64,000 nucleotides of DNA from Burkholderia cepacia (GTDB lineage Bacteria > Pseudomonadota > Gammaproteobacteria > Burkholderiales > Burkholderiaceae), in the NCBI RefSeq assembly GCF_001718835.1, contig NZ_CP013444.1, positions 1,922,001 to 1,986,000 of the forward strand, in the 5' to 3' direction. The position numbers and the translations under genes were made by a program. A model generated the notes under the pieces. It saw nothing but the letters and a program-made list of their open reading frames with translations. It was not told where the DNA came from and made no database searches. Shown here piece after piece: positions 25,044-34,183 of the stretch; position 1 is the stretch's first letter; each line of letters starts with the position of its first letter.

Positions 25044-27311
25044 TCAGCGCGCCGGCCGGCGCGCCGCCATCACGCCCGCGAAAACGGACGCCGCCTGATG
25101 GGTGCCTGTGTCCGCATAACCGTAGTCGTAGCGGCCCGGCCCACCCCTGTAGTCATTGAGGATCACGCCGCGCGCGGCGACCTGCGCGTGCGCGAGCCGC
25201 CGCATGCTTTCGTCGAGCCCGGCCAGCGTCGTCACGCCGCTGCGCGCGACGAGAAACACGGTGCCGGCCATGCGCCCCAGCACCAGCGCGTCGGCCACCG
25301 GCAGCAACGGCGGCCCGTCGATCACGACCATGTCGTACTGCGCCGCCACGCGCTCGATCAGCGCCGCGAGCGCGGGCCGCAGCAGCAATTCGCCCGGATC
25401 GGCGACGACGCCGCCCATCGGCAGGAAATCGAGGCCCGGCGCCGCGTCGCGCTTGACCGCCTCGTCGAGCCGATGCGTGCCGCCGACCACGTCCGCGAGG
25501 CCTGGTGCACGGCTGTAGCGGAACCGTTCGTGCAGCGAACCCTTGCGCAGGTCGGCGTCGATCAGCAGCACGCGCCGGCTCGCCGCACCGGCGAGCACCG
25601 CCAGATTCGCCGCGACGAACGACTTGCCGACGCCCGTCGTCGGCCCCGAGATCAGCACGACGCGATTCGGCGCGTCCGGCAGCGCGAGCTGCAGCGACGT
25701 GCGAAACCCACGCAGGCTTTCGAGCGCCGCGTCGTGCGGCGCGGGCATCGCTCCGGCCGATGCGGCGCGCGCGCCACGCACACCGCGCGCACGCGGCTCC
25801 GGCAACGCCGGCGACGGACGGTGCGGCACCGTCGCGAACACCGGCAGGCCGGTCGCCCATTCGATCTCGTCGGGATCGGCGACCGTGCCGGCGAGCCGCT
25901 GCCGCGCGATGACGATCACGCCGCCCGCCAGCAGCCCGAGAATCAGTGAGCCGATCACGGCCATCCCGCGATTCGGCCGGATCGGCGTATCGGCCGCCGT
26001 CGCCGAATCGACGATCCGCACGTTGCCGGTCTTGCTCGCGCGCGCCAGCGTCATCTGCTGGCGCGCGTTGAGCAGGTTCGTATAGAGCGCGGTATCGACG
26101 GCGACGTCCCGCTGCAGTTGCAACACGCCCTGCTCGATGCCCGGCAGGCGCCGGATCTGCGCGCGCACCGCGTCGAGCTCGCGCTGCGCGTCGGCGAGCT
26201 GCGCGTCGACCGCCATCATCGCCGGATGCTTCGGCATGAAACGGGTCAGCAGCTCCTGGCGCCGCTGCTGCAGCGTCTGCACGCGCGTCTCGAGATCGAC
26301 CGACTGCTGCCGCAACGCAAGCCCTTCGTCACTCGTGTTGACCGTGCCGTGCGACGCACGGAATGCGTTGAAGCGGCTCTCCGCCTGTTCGAGCTGCCGC
26401 TTGAGCGACGGCAGCTGCGCGTCCATGAAGCGGATCAGCCGGTCTGCCGCCTCCGACTTGCGCTGCGTGTTCTGCGCGAGATACGCGACGCCGATCGCGT
26501 TCAGGATCCGGCTGTCGCGCACCGGATCGGTGCCGTCGAGCGTCGCGCCGATCATGTTCGACTGCTTGCCGCGCTCGGCGATCAGCACCGACTTCTGCAG
26601 CCATTCGGTCGCATCGGCTTCCGCATAGCGGGTCAGGTCGAAGCGTGCGCCGGGCGCGCCCGCGAGGTCGCGCACGAACAGGTCGATCGGCCCGTGCGGC
26701 GTGTCGGCGTGCAGCGGCTGCCCGACCCGACCCTGCCAGGTCGGCCCGCTCGCGCCGAACAGGCTCGCGCGCCGCAGCGTATACGCGCCGTCGCGGCCGG
26801 CCGTCAGCACGAAGCGTTTTTCGTGGAATCGCTTCGGCACGTCGAAGGTCGCGACGTCGATGCTTTCCGTGCCGGTCACGTAGCCGCCCGGCAGCGGCGT
26901 CGACAGCCCGTCGGCGCCGTTCGCGAGCCGCCAGCCGAGCCACGGCAGGTAATGCGGACGCGCATCGATCGCCAGCTTCGCGATGTCGACCGCGCGCGCC
27001 ATCACCGCGCGCGACTTCAGCACCTCGATTTCGGTCGACGCGTCGGTCTTCAGGTCGAACACCGACGACGGATCGCCGGGCGGCGACGCGGGCTTCGCTT
27101 CCGTCGGGCCCTGTTCGACCTGGAACAGGATGTCGGAGCGGTAGACGGGCTGTGCGCACAGCGCATACATCGCGCCCGCGATCACGCACGCGAGCGCCGA
27201 CGCGCCCATCACGCGGCGGCCGCCGACCAGCATCGCCCAGTACCGGCGGGCCGGAGAGGACGGCCGCAGCGTGATGTCGCCGGGCGGATCAGGCAGAGTC
27301 GAAGAAGTCAT
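25044..27311 (-). CDS. Wzc-type polysaccharide co-polymerase / BY-kinase
   Basis: A 755-residue inner membrane protein that controls chain length and export through autophosphorylation. The Wzz domain (about 15-110) with the first membrane helix (VMGASALACVIAGAMYAL), a coiled-coil periplasmic region (about 290-430) and a second helix (VIGSLILGLLAGGVIVI) precede the cytosolic kinase (about 540-740). The kinase has Walker A GPTTGVGKS, A' RVLLIDADLRKG and B MVVIDGPP. The C-terminal tyrosine cluster is short (NDYRGGPGRYDYGYAD, four Tyr). It lies 56 bp downstream of wza. Confidence 0.95.
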   Translation of the reverse strand: MTSSTLPDPPGDITLRPSSPARRYWAMLVGGRRVMGASALACVIAGAMYALCAQPVYRSDILFQVEQGPTEAKPASPPGDPSSVFDLKTDASTEIEVLKSRAVMARAVDIAKLAIDARPHYLPWLGWRLANGADGLSTPLPGGYVTGTESIDVATFDVPKRFHEKRFVLTAGRDGAYTLRRASLFGASGPTWQGRVGQPLHADTPHGPIDLFVRDLAGAPGARFDLTRYAEADATEWLQKSVLIAERGKQSNMIGATLDGTDPVRDSRILNAIGVAYLAQNTQRKSEAADRLIRFMDAQLPSLKRQLEQAESRFNAFRASHGTVNTSDEGLALRQQSVDLETRVQTLQQRRQELLTRFMPKHPAMMAVDAQLADAQRELDAVRAQIRRLPGIEQGVLQLQRDVAVDTALYTNLLNARQQMTLARASKTGNVRIVDSATAADTPIRPNRGMAVIGSLILGLLAGGVIVIARQRLAGTVADPDEIEWATGLPVFATVPHRPSPALPEPRARGVRGARAASAGAMPAPHDAALESLRGFRTSLQLALPDAPNRVVLISGPTTGVGKSFVAANLAVLAGAASRRVLLIDADLRKGSLHERFRYSRAPGLADVVGGTHRLDEAVKRDAAPGLDFLPMGGVVADPGELLLRPALAALIERVAAQYDMVVIDGPPLLPVADALVLGRMAGTVFLVARSGVTTLAGLDESMRRLAHAQVAARGVILNDYRGGPGRYDYGYADTGTHQAASVFAGVMAARRPAR

Positions 27312-27367
27312 ACAGCGTCATTCCCGTGTGGCGCGACGAGTCGCGATGCCGAATTCCGGAGCCCGGT

Positions 27368-28609
27368 TCACGGCGAGATGGCCTTGGCCGTCAGCGCGCC
27401 CTGCGCGGCCGACGGGATCAGCAGGTTGACGACGCGGCTCCAGCGCACCAGCGGCGACGCATCGACGAACACGACGTCGCGCCGCGCGAGCGGGAACCGG
27501 TCCGCCAGCGCCAGCGCGGCCGGCGACTGCGCGTCGAGGTGATAGACCTGCGGCGCGTCGCCGGGCCCGCGGCGCACGACGTACACCTGCCGAGCATCGG
27601 CCGTGTACTGGCTCACGCCGCCCGCGTCGCCGAGCGCTTCGCCGAGGCTCATGCGCCCGTCGGTCAGCGTCAGCGTCGACGGCCGCGTCACTTCGCCGAG
27701 CACGAACACCTTGCTGTCGCGCGCGGCGTTCACGCGCACCAGATCGCCGTCGCGCAGCAGGATCCGCGACGGATTCACGCCGGCCGCGATCATGTCGGGC
27801 AGGCTCACCGTCACGGTCCGGTCGCCGCGCGTCACGGCCACCGACGAACGGTCCGCGGCCGCGGTGAAGCCGCCCGCGCGATCGATCGCTTCCGTCAGCG
27901 TCATCGGCACGTCGGTCACGATCTGCAGGCCGGGCGCGCGGACCTCGCCGTCGAGATGCACGCGCTTGCTGCGATACGCCTGGACGCGCAACGCCAGCTG
28001 CGGCGCGCGCACGTATTCGCCGAGACGCTTCGCGAGCCGCGCGCGCGCCTGCGCGTCGGTCAGCCCGGCGACATGCACGGTGCCCACGTACGCGAACTGC
28101 AGGTTGCCGTCGGCATCGACCGTATAGCCCGTCGCGACCGAGCTCGCGCCGCTGCCGTCGGGCCCGCCCGCGCTCTGCGTCACCGGCAGGTTCAGTTCCG
28201 GGTGGTCCCACACGACGATGTTCAGCACGTCGCCGGGCCCGATCACATAGGGCTTCGGCGTGCCGAACAGCTGCCGCACGTCGGCCGCGACCGGCGTCGG
28301 CCGCGCGGCCTGCTGGCCGTCGACGAGCGCATCGGTGATCTCGATCAGCGCCGCGTCCTGCACGTCCCGGACGCCGGTGAGGCCGCCCGCGCCCGCTGCA
28401 TCGGCGCTCACGCGCGCGTTGGCGTCGCCGCCGGCCGACGATGGGGCCGTCATGCCCGGCGCCAGCGCGCACGCGCTCGTCGCGAGCGCGACCGCGACCG
28501 CCGCGATCGCCACGCGTGAGCGCCAAGACAGGCAGATTGCGGCCACGCCGCGCATCGTTCGCCGCCAGCGCGGGATGCGTGGCACGTTCCGCTGCGTGGG
28601 TGAAAACAT
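27368..28609 (-). CDS. Wza-type outer membrane polysaccharide export lipoprotein
   Basis: A 413-residue exporter subunit. After a signal peptide with a twin-basic start the lipobox LATSAC puts the lipid on Cys47. The poly_export domain (about 118-215, PYVIGPGDVLNIVVWDHPEL... YTVDADGNLQFAYVGTVHVAGLT) is followed by SLBB-type repeats (RKVHLDGEV-like KRVHLDGEVRAPG, KVFVLGEVTRPSTL). The ATG at 28609 follows GGAAGGA. It forms the outer-membrane channel that works with Wzc. Leading gene of the wza-wzc-wzy-beta-helix operon, with a long leader. Confidence 0.94.
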   Translation of the reverse strand: MFSPTQRNVPRIPRWRRTMRGVAAICLSWRSRVAIAAVAVALATSACALAPGMTAPSSAGGDANARVSADAAGAGGLTGVRDVQDAALIEITDALVDGQQAARPTPVAADVRQLFGTPKPYVIGPGDVLNIVVWDHPELNLPVTQSAGGPDGSGASSVATGYTVDADGNLQFAYVGTVHVAGLTDAQARARLAKRLGEYVRAPQLALRVQAYRSKRVHLDGEVRAPGLQIVTDVPMTLTEAIDRAGGFTAAADRSSVAVTRGDRTVTVSLPDMIAAGVNPSRILLRDGDLVRVNAARDSKVFVLGEVTRPSTLTLTDGRMSLGEALGDAGGVSQYTADARQVYVVRRGPGDAPQVYHLDAQSPAALALADRFPLARRDVVFVDASPLVRWSRVVNLLIPSAAQGALTAKAISP

Positions 28610-28738
28610 CGTGTCCTTCCCGAAACTGTGCGGCAGCCCGCGCATCGCGGCGCGTTCCGGCTTTACGCTTTCCCGCGCGGCTCGCGATGCGTCGCCGCGC
28701 GTCCATCCATCACTGCGTTTCATTCCCGTCGACCCGTC

Positions 28739-29062
28739 ATGAACCTCTGTCCGCCGATCGTCCGTGCCGCGCTGTCCGCCGTCGCGTGCGTGAACGCCTG
28801 CGCTCAAACCCTGCCCGGCGGCGATCCGGCCGGTCTCGGCCGTCCCGTCTTCGTACTGCGCGGGATTGCCACGCCTGCGCCGCTTCAGCGCTCCGCGCAG
28901 ACGCTGCCGCCGGATACGCGCATGCGCCGCGCCTTGCGCAGCACGCTCGCGACCGGCCGGCCGCGGCGTCCGCCGGCAGGCGACGCGCGGCACGACGACT
29001 CGCCGTATGCGTCGCCCTACCTGCCGTCGCCGTATGCGCAATCGCAGGACGACCCGCGTTGA
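28739..29062 (+). CDS. Small secreted hypothetical protein, opposite strand inside the EPS operon
   Basis: A 107-residue frame that reads against the flanking genes, in the 590-bp gap between the tandem hydrolase and wza. It starts with a plausible signal peptide (MNLCPPIVRAALSAVACVNACAQ, cleavage after AQ) and ends in a Ser-Pro-Tyr-rich tail (SPYASPYLPSPYAQS). Codon use is typical of Burkholderia. No good ribosome site precedes the ATG at 28739 and no family is recognised. The gap could instead be a long wza leader. Confidence 0.45.
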   Translation: MNLCPPIVRAALSAVACVNACAQTLPGGDPAGLGRPVFVLRGIATPAPLQRSAQTLPPDTRMRRALRSTLATGRPRRPPAGDARHDDSPYASPYLPSPYAQSQDDPR

Positions 29063-29200
29063 CCCGCGCGGCCAGCCGCGCCGCCTGCGAGGCGAGCGCT
29101 CGCCGGACAATCGATTGGACACCGCAATGCGCGGCGCGTCTGTGATCGAGCCCACCTAACGTCGATGTTCGGCACACGATCGTGCCGACGCGGACACCGC

Positions 29201-31075
29201 TCATGCGGTCCCGCCGCCGCGCGCCGCGCCGGCCCGCGAACGGGCCGCCGCGGCCTGCGCGAACGACGTGCCCGCGACGCCCGCCGACGGCGCACCGGCC
29301 GGAAGCCGGACCGGCCAGCCCGTTTCGCCGCCCAGCACGCCGCGGCAGAGATCGATCACCGCATCCGCGCCCGACGTGCCGTACAGCGCGTGATCGAGCT
29401 GCGGCATCGTTCGCAGGCGAACGTGGCGCGAACGCCGGAACGCGCGCGCGGGCGAGCCGAAATGACGATGCACGTCGTCGATGCCGGGATCGAATGCGCC
29501 ATAGACGAGCAGCGTCCACACGCCGCGCTGCGCGAGCGTGCACATCAGGCCGCGCGGCGTGTCGGCGCGCGGCGTCCAGCCGACGCGCGCGGCCACCCCC
29601 ATCGCAGGCACGCGAAAGTGCGCAACGACATTGCCCGCCAGCGATCGCAGGATCGGCCGCAGGTCGCGCCGCTCGCGCACGAGCCGCGTCCACTTCCGCC
29701 AGTCGCGCATCGACACCCAGTAACCGCGCGCCGAGTTGTTCCGCTGCTTCTGCGCGGCGTCGAGCGTCAGGCCGGCCGGCCACACGAAGCGCGCGAGATT
29801 GATCGCGATCACGCCGGCCAGCGCGTCGCTCCGCACGGCCGCATGCAGCGACGCATACGCGCCCGAACAAATGCCGACCGCGACGACTTCCGCGTGACCG
29901 CGCTCGCGCAACCATGCGGCGGCGGCCGCGACGTCGTCGATCGTCGCGCTCGAATAGACGACGCCCGACTGCTCGTCCGGCGCGTGCGGCCCGCTGTCGC
30001 CGATGCCGTTCACGTCGATCCGCAGCGTCGTGACGCCGACGCGCGCCATCGCCCTCGCGAGCCGCACGCCGACGCGCCCGTCGGCGCTGCGCGGGTTCGC
30101 GGCCGTGTTCGTGATCAGCAGGGCCGGCCGCGACGACGCGCGCGCGGGCCGGCACAGCACCCCGACGAGCCGATCGGCGCCGACGGCGACCACGCGCTCG
30201 GTCATGCCGTCCATCTCGAGCGGCGCGACGGCGTTCGCGTCCCACGCCGCGCATGCGTCGGGCCGCGCCCGATCGGCCGGCGAGCGGCGCGGCCCGCGGC
30301 TCGCGATCCACTGCGCGACGGCTTCGATCGCCGCGCGCGGCAATCGCGAATACGTGCTGCCGACCATCGTCTTCGGCCATTCCGCGAACGCTTCGGTCGC
30401 GACCTCCACGCCGCGCGCCTGCAATGCTGCGTGCAGCGCCGGGCCGTCGTCGTGGCCGGTCTGCACCAGCAGCATCGCGCGCGGCAGCGATGCTGCGTCG
30501 CGCACGACGTCGCACAGGTCGAGCGCCTTGAGATCGTTCACGAGGTCGGCCGGATAGCGATGCCCGAGCACGTTCATGCACGGTTCGCCGATGTGCGCCT
30601 GCCGGATCGACGGCGGCGCAGTATCGAGCCACTGGCGCTGCACGAGCGACAGTTCGCGCAGATACGCGCGCCCCCGGACGACCGGCGCCAGCGCGACGAT
30701 CGCATCGACGCGCGGCGACGCATGCGCGCCGGCCGCCGCCGCGAGCATCGCGAACACCGCGCCCGCGCGGATGCCGACGAGCGTCAGCGTGTCGATGCCG
30801 GCGTGCGCGCGCAATGCGTCGATCGCGCGGCGAATGCCGGCGACGCTTGCCGCGAAGCGCCCCGCGTCGAGATCGTCGCCGGCCGAATCCCCCGCGCACG
30901 GGTAGTTGAAACGCAGCACCGTGACGCCGTCGCGCGCCAGCCGCTCCGCGAGCGCGCGCATCAGCTTGTGGGTCCACAGCGCTTCGTGGCCCAGCGCTTC
31001 GCACAGGACGACGCCCTGCCCCGTATGTCCTTCATGCAGCCAGCCCACGCAGCCGTCGAACGCTATCGGCTTCAC
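29201..31075 (-). CDS. Tandem alpha/beta hydrolase with altered nucleophiles
   Basis: A 624-residue protein made of two alpha/beta-hydrolase domains (about 1-260 and 290-590). In the first the nucleophile elbow reads GIRAG, so the usual Ser is Arg; in the second it reads GICSG, so the nucleophile would be Cys as in dienelactone hydrolase-like and exosortase-associated hydrolases. Both have HG-like or NYPCAGDSAGD / DVNGIGDSGP acid loops, and the second ends MPQLDHALYG with the catalytic His. The start is GTG at 31075 with AGGAGG. It is divergent from the flippase gene. A role in acyl or peptidyl editing of EPS is a guess from context. Confidence 0.87.
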   Translation of the reverse strand: MKPIAFDGCVGWLHEGHTGQGVVLCEALGHEALWTHKLMRALAERLARDGVTVLRFNYPCAGDSAGDDLDAGRFAASVAGIRRAIDALRAHAGIDTLTLVGIRAGAVFAMLAAAAGAHASPRVDAIVALAPVVRGRAYLRELSLVQRQWLDTAPPSIRQAHIGEPCMNVLGHRYPADLVNDLKALDLCDVVRDAASLPRAMLLVQTGHDDGPALHAALQARGVEVATEAFAEWPKTMVGSTYSRLPRAAIEAVAQWIASRGPRRSPADRARPDACAAWDANAVAPLEMDGMTERVVAVGADRLVGVLCRPARASSRPALLITNTAANPRSADGRVGVRLARAMARVGVTTLRIDVNGIGDSGPHAPDEQSGVVYSSATIDDVAAAAAWLRERGHAEVVAVGICSGAYASLHAAVRSDALAGVIAINLARFVWPAGLTLDAAQKQRNNSARGYWVSMRDWRKWTRLVRERRDLRPILRSLAGNVVAHFRVPAMGVAARVGWTPRADTPRGLMCTLAQRGVWTLLVYGAFDPGIDDVHRHFGSPARAFRRSRHVRLRTMPQLDHALYGTSGADAVIDLCRGVLGGETGWPVRLPAGAPSAGVAGTSFAQAAAARSRAGAARGGGTA

Positions 31076-31388
31076 TTGGCCCTCCTCGGATCGGTGATTG
31101 TTATCGGACGCCGGTAATCGGCCCTGATGGCCGGCGCGGCGACGTCCGATTTAATCACTCGCGCCGATCGCGCTTCGGTGCGCCAGCTTACAAATGCATT
31201 TATCACGGCGGAGAAGGAACGCACGGGACGGCGCAGGCAATGGCGGCCCGCGACGAACGAATCCCCGAACGGTCGGCTCGCGAACAGAGCGCGGCCGCAT
31301 GCTCCGTATCATGGCTGCGGAACCCACCGGCCGCGCATCCCGCGCGGCGGCCGGACAGGTATCGTTACCCGCGGCGCCGTTCGACCGT
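31076..31388. other. Divergent promoter region, hydrolase / flippase
   Basis: No gene is seen. It holds the AGGAGG site of the hydrolase and presumably promoters for both directions. Two related stretches, GTTATCGG and GGTAATCGG, lie close together at 31100-31120. The flippase could start upstream of 31389, in which case this region is shorter. Confidence 0.4.
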
Positions 31389-32645
31389 ATGTCAACCGTA
31401 AAGAAGAATTTCGTCCTGCTGCTGACGCTGCAGATCTCGACGTACGCGGCGCCGCTGCTGATCGTGCCGCTGCTCACGCATGCGCTCGGCCCGGAGGGCT
31501 ACGGCCAGCTTGCGTTCTCGCTTGCGGTCGTCGCGTACTTCATCAACTGGACCTGCTACAGCTTCGACCTCACGGCGACGCCGCGCATCGCGCTCGCGCG
31601 CGACGACCGCGTCGAGCGCTCGCGCATCTTCTGGGCGACGTTCGTCGCGCAGCTCGCGATCGCCGCATTCGGCTTCGTCGTGCTGCTCGCGCTGACCTTC
31701 GTCGTCGCCCGCTTCGGCGCGGACCGCATGCTGCTGCTGATCGGCTTCGGCATGCCGGTCGGCGCGGCGCTCACGCCCGGCTGGTACTTCCAGGGCGTCC
31801 AGAAGCTGCGCACGTTCAGCGTGATCCTGTTCGTCTGCCGTGCGCTGAGCATTCCGGCGATGTTTGCGTTCGTGCGCGGGCCTGCCGACCTGACCGCCGC
31901 GATGATCGTCAACGCGGCCGTGCCGCTCGGTTCGGGCGTCGCGGCGATCGCCCTCCTGTTCGCGCGCCGCGAGGTCGCGTTCGTGCGCGTGCGCTTCGCC
32001 GACGTCGCCGAAGCGCTGAAAGGCGGCTGGCAGGTGTTCCTCGCATCGACGTCGGTCGCGTTCTACGCGTCGACGAACACGGTGCTGCTCGGCTTCGTGT
32101 CGGGCAACGTCGCGGCCGGCTATTTCGCGGCCGGCGACAAGCTCGTGCGCGCCGCCATCAGCATGCTGCAGCCGCTGAAGTCGGCCGCGTATCCGCGCGT
32201 CAGCTACCTGATGCGACACGCGCGCGACGAAGCGCTGGCGTTCCTGCGCAAGCTGCTCGTCGTGCAGTTCGCGATGGTGCTCGCGATCTCGCTCGCGATC
32301 TTCTTCAGCGCGCCGCTCGCGGTGCGCCTGCTCTACGGCCCGTCGTACGAGCCGACGGTCAACGTGCTGCGCTGGATGGCCTTCATTCCGTTCATGGCCG
32401 GCATGACCGACCTGTTCGGCGTTCAGACACTGCTGCCGCTCGGGATGAAGAAGGCGTTCACGCGCATCCTGATTTCGTCCGGCATCCTGAATGTTGCGCT
32501 GCTGCCCGTGCTCGCGAAGTACTTCGCCGAACAGGGTGCGGCGGCGGCCGTGCTGCTGGCCGAGGCCGCCGTCGCCGCCGCGCTCGCGGCCGTCGTCTAT
32601 CGCGAAGGCATTCCGCTGATCGGCCGCCCCGCCGCGCGCCGCTAG
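31389..32645 (+). CDS. Wzx-type flippase (MATE/PST superfamily)
   Basis: A 418-residue inner membrane transporter with about 12 hydrophobic helices, beginning KNFVLLLTLQISTYAAPLLIVPLLTHALGPEGYGQLAFS, the classic N-terminus of polysaccharide flippases. It moves the lipid-linked repeat unit across the inner membrane. The ATG at 31389 gives that N-terminus but has no clear ribosome site; upstream ATGs near 31300 would add about 30 residues. It is followed 36 bp later by a GT2 gene on the same strand. Confidence 0.93.
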   Translation: MSTVKKNFVLLLTLQISTYAAPLLIVPLLTHALGPEGYGQLAFSLAVVAYFINWTCYSFDLTATPRIALARDDRVERSRIFWATFVAQLAIAAFGFVVLLALTFVVARFGADRMLLLIGFGMPVGAALTPGWYFQGVQKLRTFSVILFVCRALSIPAMFAFVRGPADLTAAMIVNAAVPLGSGVAAIALLFARREVAFVRVRFADVAEALKGGWQVFLASTSVAFYASTNTVLLGFVSGNVAAGYFAAGDKLVRAAISMLQPLKSAAYPRVSYLMRHARDEALAFLRKLLVVQFAMVLAISLAIFFSAPLAVRLLYGPSYEPTVNVLRWMAFIPFMAGMTDLFGVQTLLPLGMKKAFTRILISSGILNVALLPVLAKYFAEQGAAAAVLLAEAAVAAALAAVVYREGIPLIGRPAARR

Positions 32646-32681
32646 CCGCGCACCGCACCGAATTCCGCCCAGGAGCGACTC

Positions 32682-33761
32682 ATGGCCGAGCTCACCATCG
32701 CCATATGCAACCACAACCACGGCGCGTACCTGCGCGGCGCGATCGATTCCGCGCTCGCGCAGACGGCGCGCGGCGTCCGAGTACTGGTGGTCGACGACGG
32801 CTCGACCGACGATTCGCGCGACATCATCCACGCGTACGGCGATCGCGTCGACACGATCTTCCAGGACAATCGCGGCCAGGTCGCCGCCTACAACCGTGCG
32901 CTGGAACACGTCGCGAGCGACTACGTGATCTTTCTCGACGCCGACGACCTGCTGTACCGCGATGCGGCCGGCCGCGTGCTCGCGGCGTTCGGATCGGGCG
33001 ACTGCGTGAAGGTGCAGTTCCGGCTCGACGTACTGACCCGCGACGGCGCGGCCACCGGCGTCACGGTCCCGCAGTCCGTCGTCGACGGCGATTGCGGCCG
33101 GCTGCTGCGCGCAGGCTGGCTCTATCCGTCGCCGCCCGGGTCGGGCAACGCGTATCGCGTCGCCGCGCTGAGGCGCTTCTTCCCCGTGCCCGTCAACCCC
33201 GACAATCGCCACGGCGCGGATTTCTACGCGATCTACGGCATCGCGCTGCTGGGCGCCGTCCACATGATCGATGCGCCGCTCGGCGGCTACCGCGCGCACC
33301 ATGCGGCCGCGCGCGTCGCCGACGGCCCGAGCGGCGGCGCGGCCGACCTCGCGTTCGCCAACGCGGAAGACGGCGCGACCGGCGCACAAAAGACCGTCGC
33401 GCGCTGGACGACGCTGCGCACGCTCGTCCAGGTGCGGCTTCACGAAACGCTGCCGACGGCGCCCTACGATTTCTCGATCGAGAAGGCGCGGTTCGCGAGC
33501 GCGCTGTATCGCGCGCCGTTCGCGCGGCGCTGGCGCTGGTTCGCGCGCGAGTCGCAGCGCTATTGGCATACGGTGCTGCGCAACCCGTTCTGGCGGCCGT
33601 TCAAGAAACTCGCCGTGTGCGGGCTGACGGCCGTCTGCCTGCTGCCGTCGACGGCGCTCAGCGATCGCGCGATACGCTACGTCGCCAATCCGCTGTCGCG
33701 GGCGCGCAAGCCGGACCATGCGCGCCCGGCCCCCGAGCGGCAGCCCGGCGCCGCCCGCTAG
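32682..33761 (+). CDS. Glycosyltransferase family 2 (GT-A fold)
   Basis: A 359-residue inverting glycosyltransferase with the N-terminal GT-A domain: TIAICNHNHGAYLRGAIDSAL, VLVVDDGSTDDS, the metal-binding DxD FLDADDLL and the acceptor-side HGADFYAIYGIALLG. The ATG at 32682 follows AGGAG. It probably adds one sugar to the EPS repeat unit; donor unknown. A C-terminal hydrophobic stretch (LAVCGLTAVCLLPSTAL) may tether it to the membrane. Confidence 0.92.
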   Translation: MAELTIAICNHNHGAYLRGAIDSALAQTARGVRVLVVDDGSTDDSRDIIHAYGDRVDTIFQDNRGQVAAYNRALEHVASDYVIFLDADDLLYRDAAGRVLAAFGSGDCVKVQFRLDVLTRDGAATGVTVPQSVVDGDCGRLLRAGWLYPSPPGSGNAYRVAALRRFFPVPVNPDNRHGADFYAIYGIALLGAVHMIDAPLGGYRAHHAAARVADGPSGGAADLAFANAEDGATGAQKTVARWTTLRTLVQVRLHETLPTAPYDFSIEKARFASALYRAPFARRWRWFARESQRYWHTVLRNPFWRPFKKLAVCGLTAVCLLPSTALSDRAIRYVANPLSRARKPDHARPAPERQPGAAR

Positions 33762-34183
33762 CGCTTCGCGTCGCTTCCAAGGTAGCTGCATGCCGTTCGC
33801 GCCGGTACTTCTTACGCCGCGCGCGACGCCCGACCGGGAACGTTGACTGCTTCTTCGGTGCTACGCACGGCAGTCGCACAAAAAATCGGACGTATCGGTA
33901 GAAACACCGATGCTGTAGTCAAACTACATTCATACCATTAGTCGCTGCAGAGAATCGCTACATCCGATCCGGCGGCACGCGATCGAGCCAACCCGACCGT
34001 GCGTGGCCGGCCGCGCCTGACCGGCCGTGCCTAACCGGCCGTAACGATTCCCCGCCCGGCCTGGCATGCCGACGCGCAACCACCCTGCATCGCCAGCCGA
34101 ATGCGTCCGGTGCGAATCCACCGGACGAGCGCAGCTCCAGACATCATCCGAACAACCGGCAATACGATCATGGAGACAGCAAC
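33762..34183. other. Intergenic region before the GH3 gene
   Basis: No gene is seen. At 33915-33927 there is a perfect inverted repeat (GTAGT-CAA-ACTAC) in an AT-richer stretch, a possible operator for the GH3 gene. Direct repeats of a GGCCGTGCCTAACC-like unit lie around 34005-34040. Confidence 0.4.

Noticed and set aside
5390..34000. Calling the EPS locus the cepacian (bce) cluster
   Set aside because: Gene order and content (two CRP-family regulators, a sigma-54 activator, carrier-protein operon, beta-helix protein) do not match bce-I/bce-II; the Bep-type assignment fits better.
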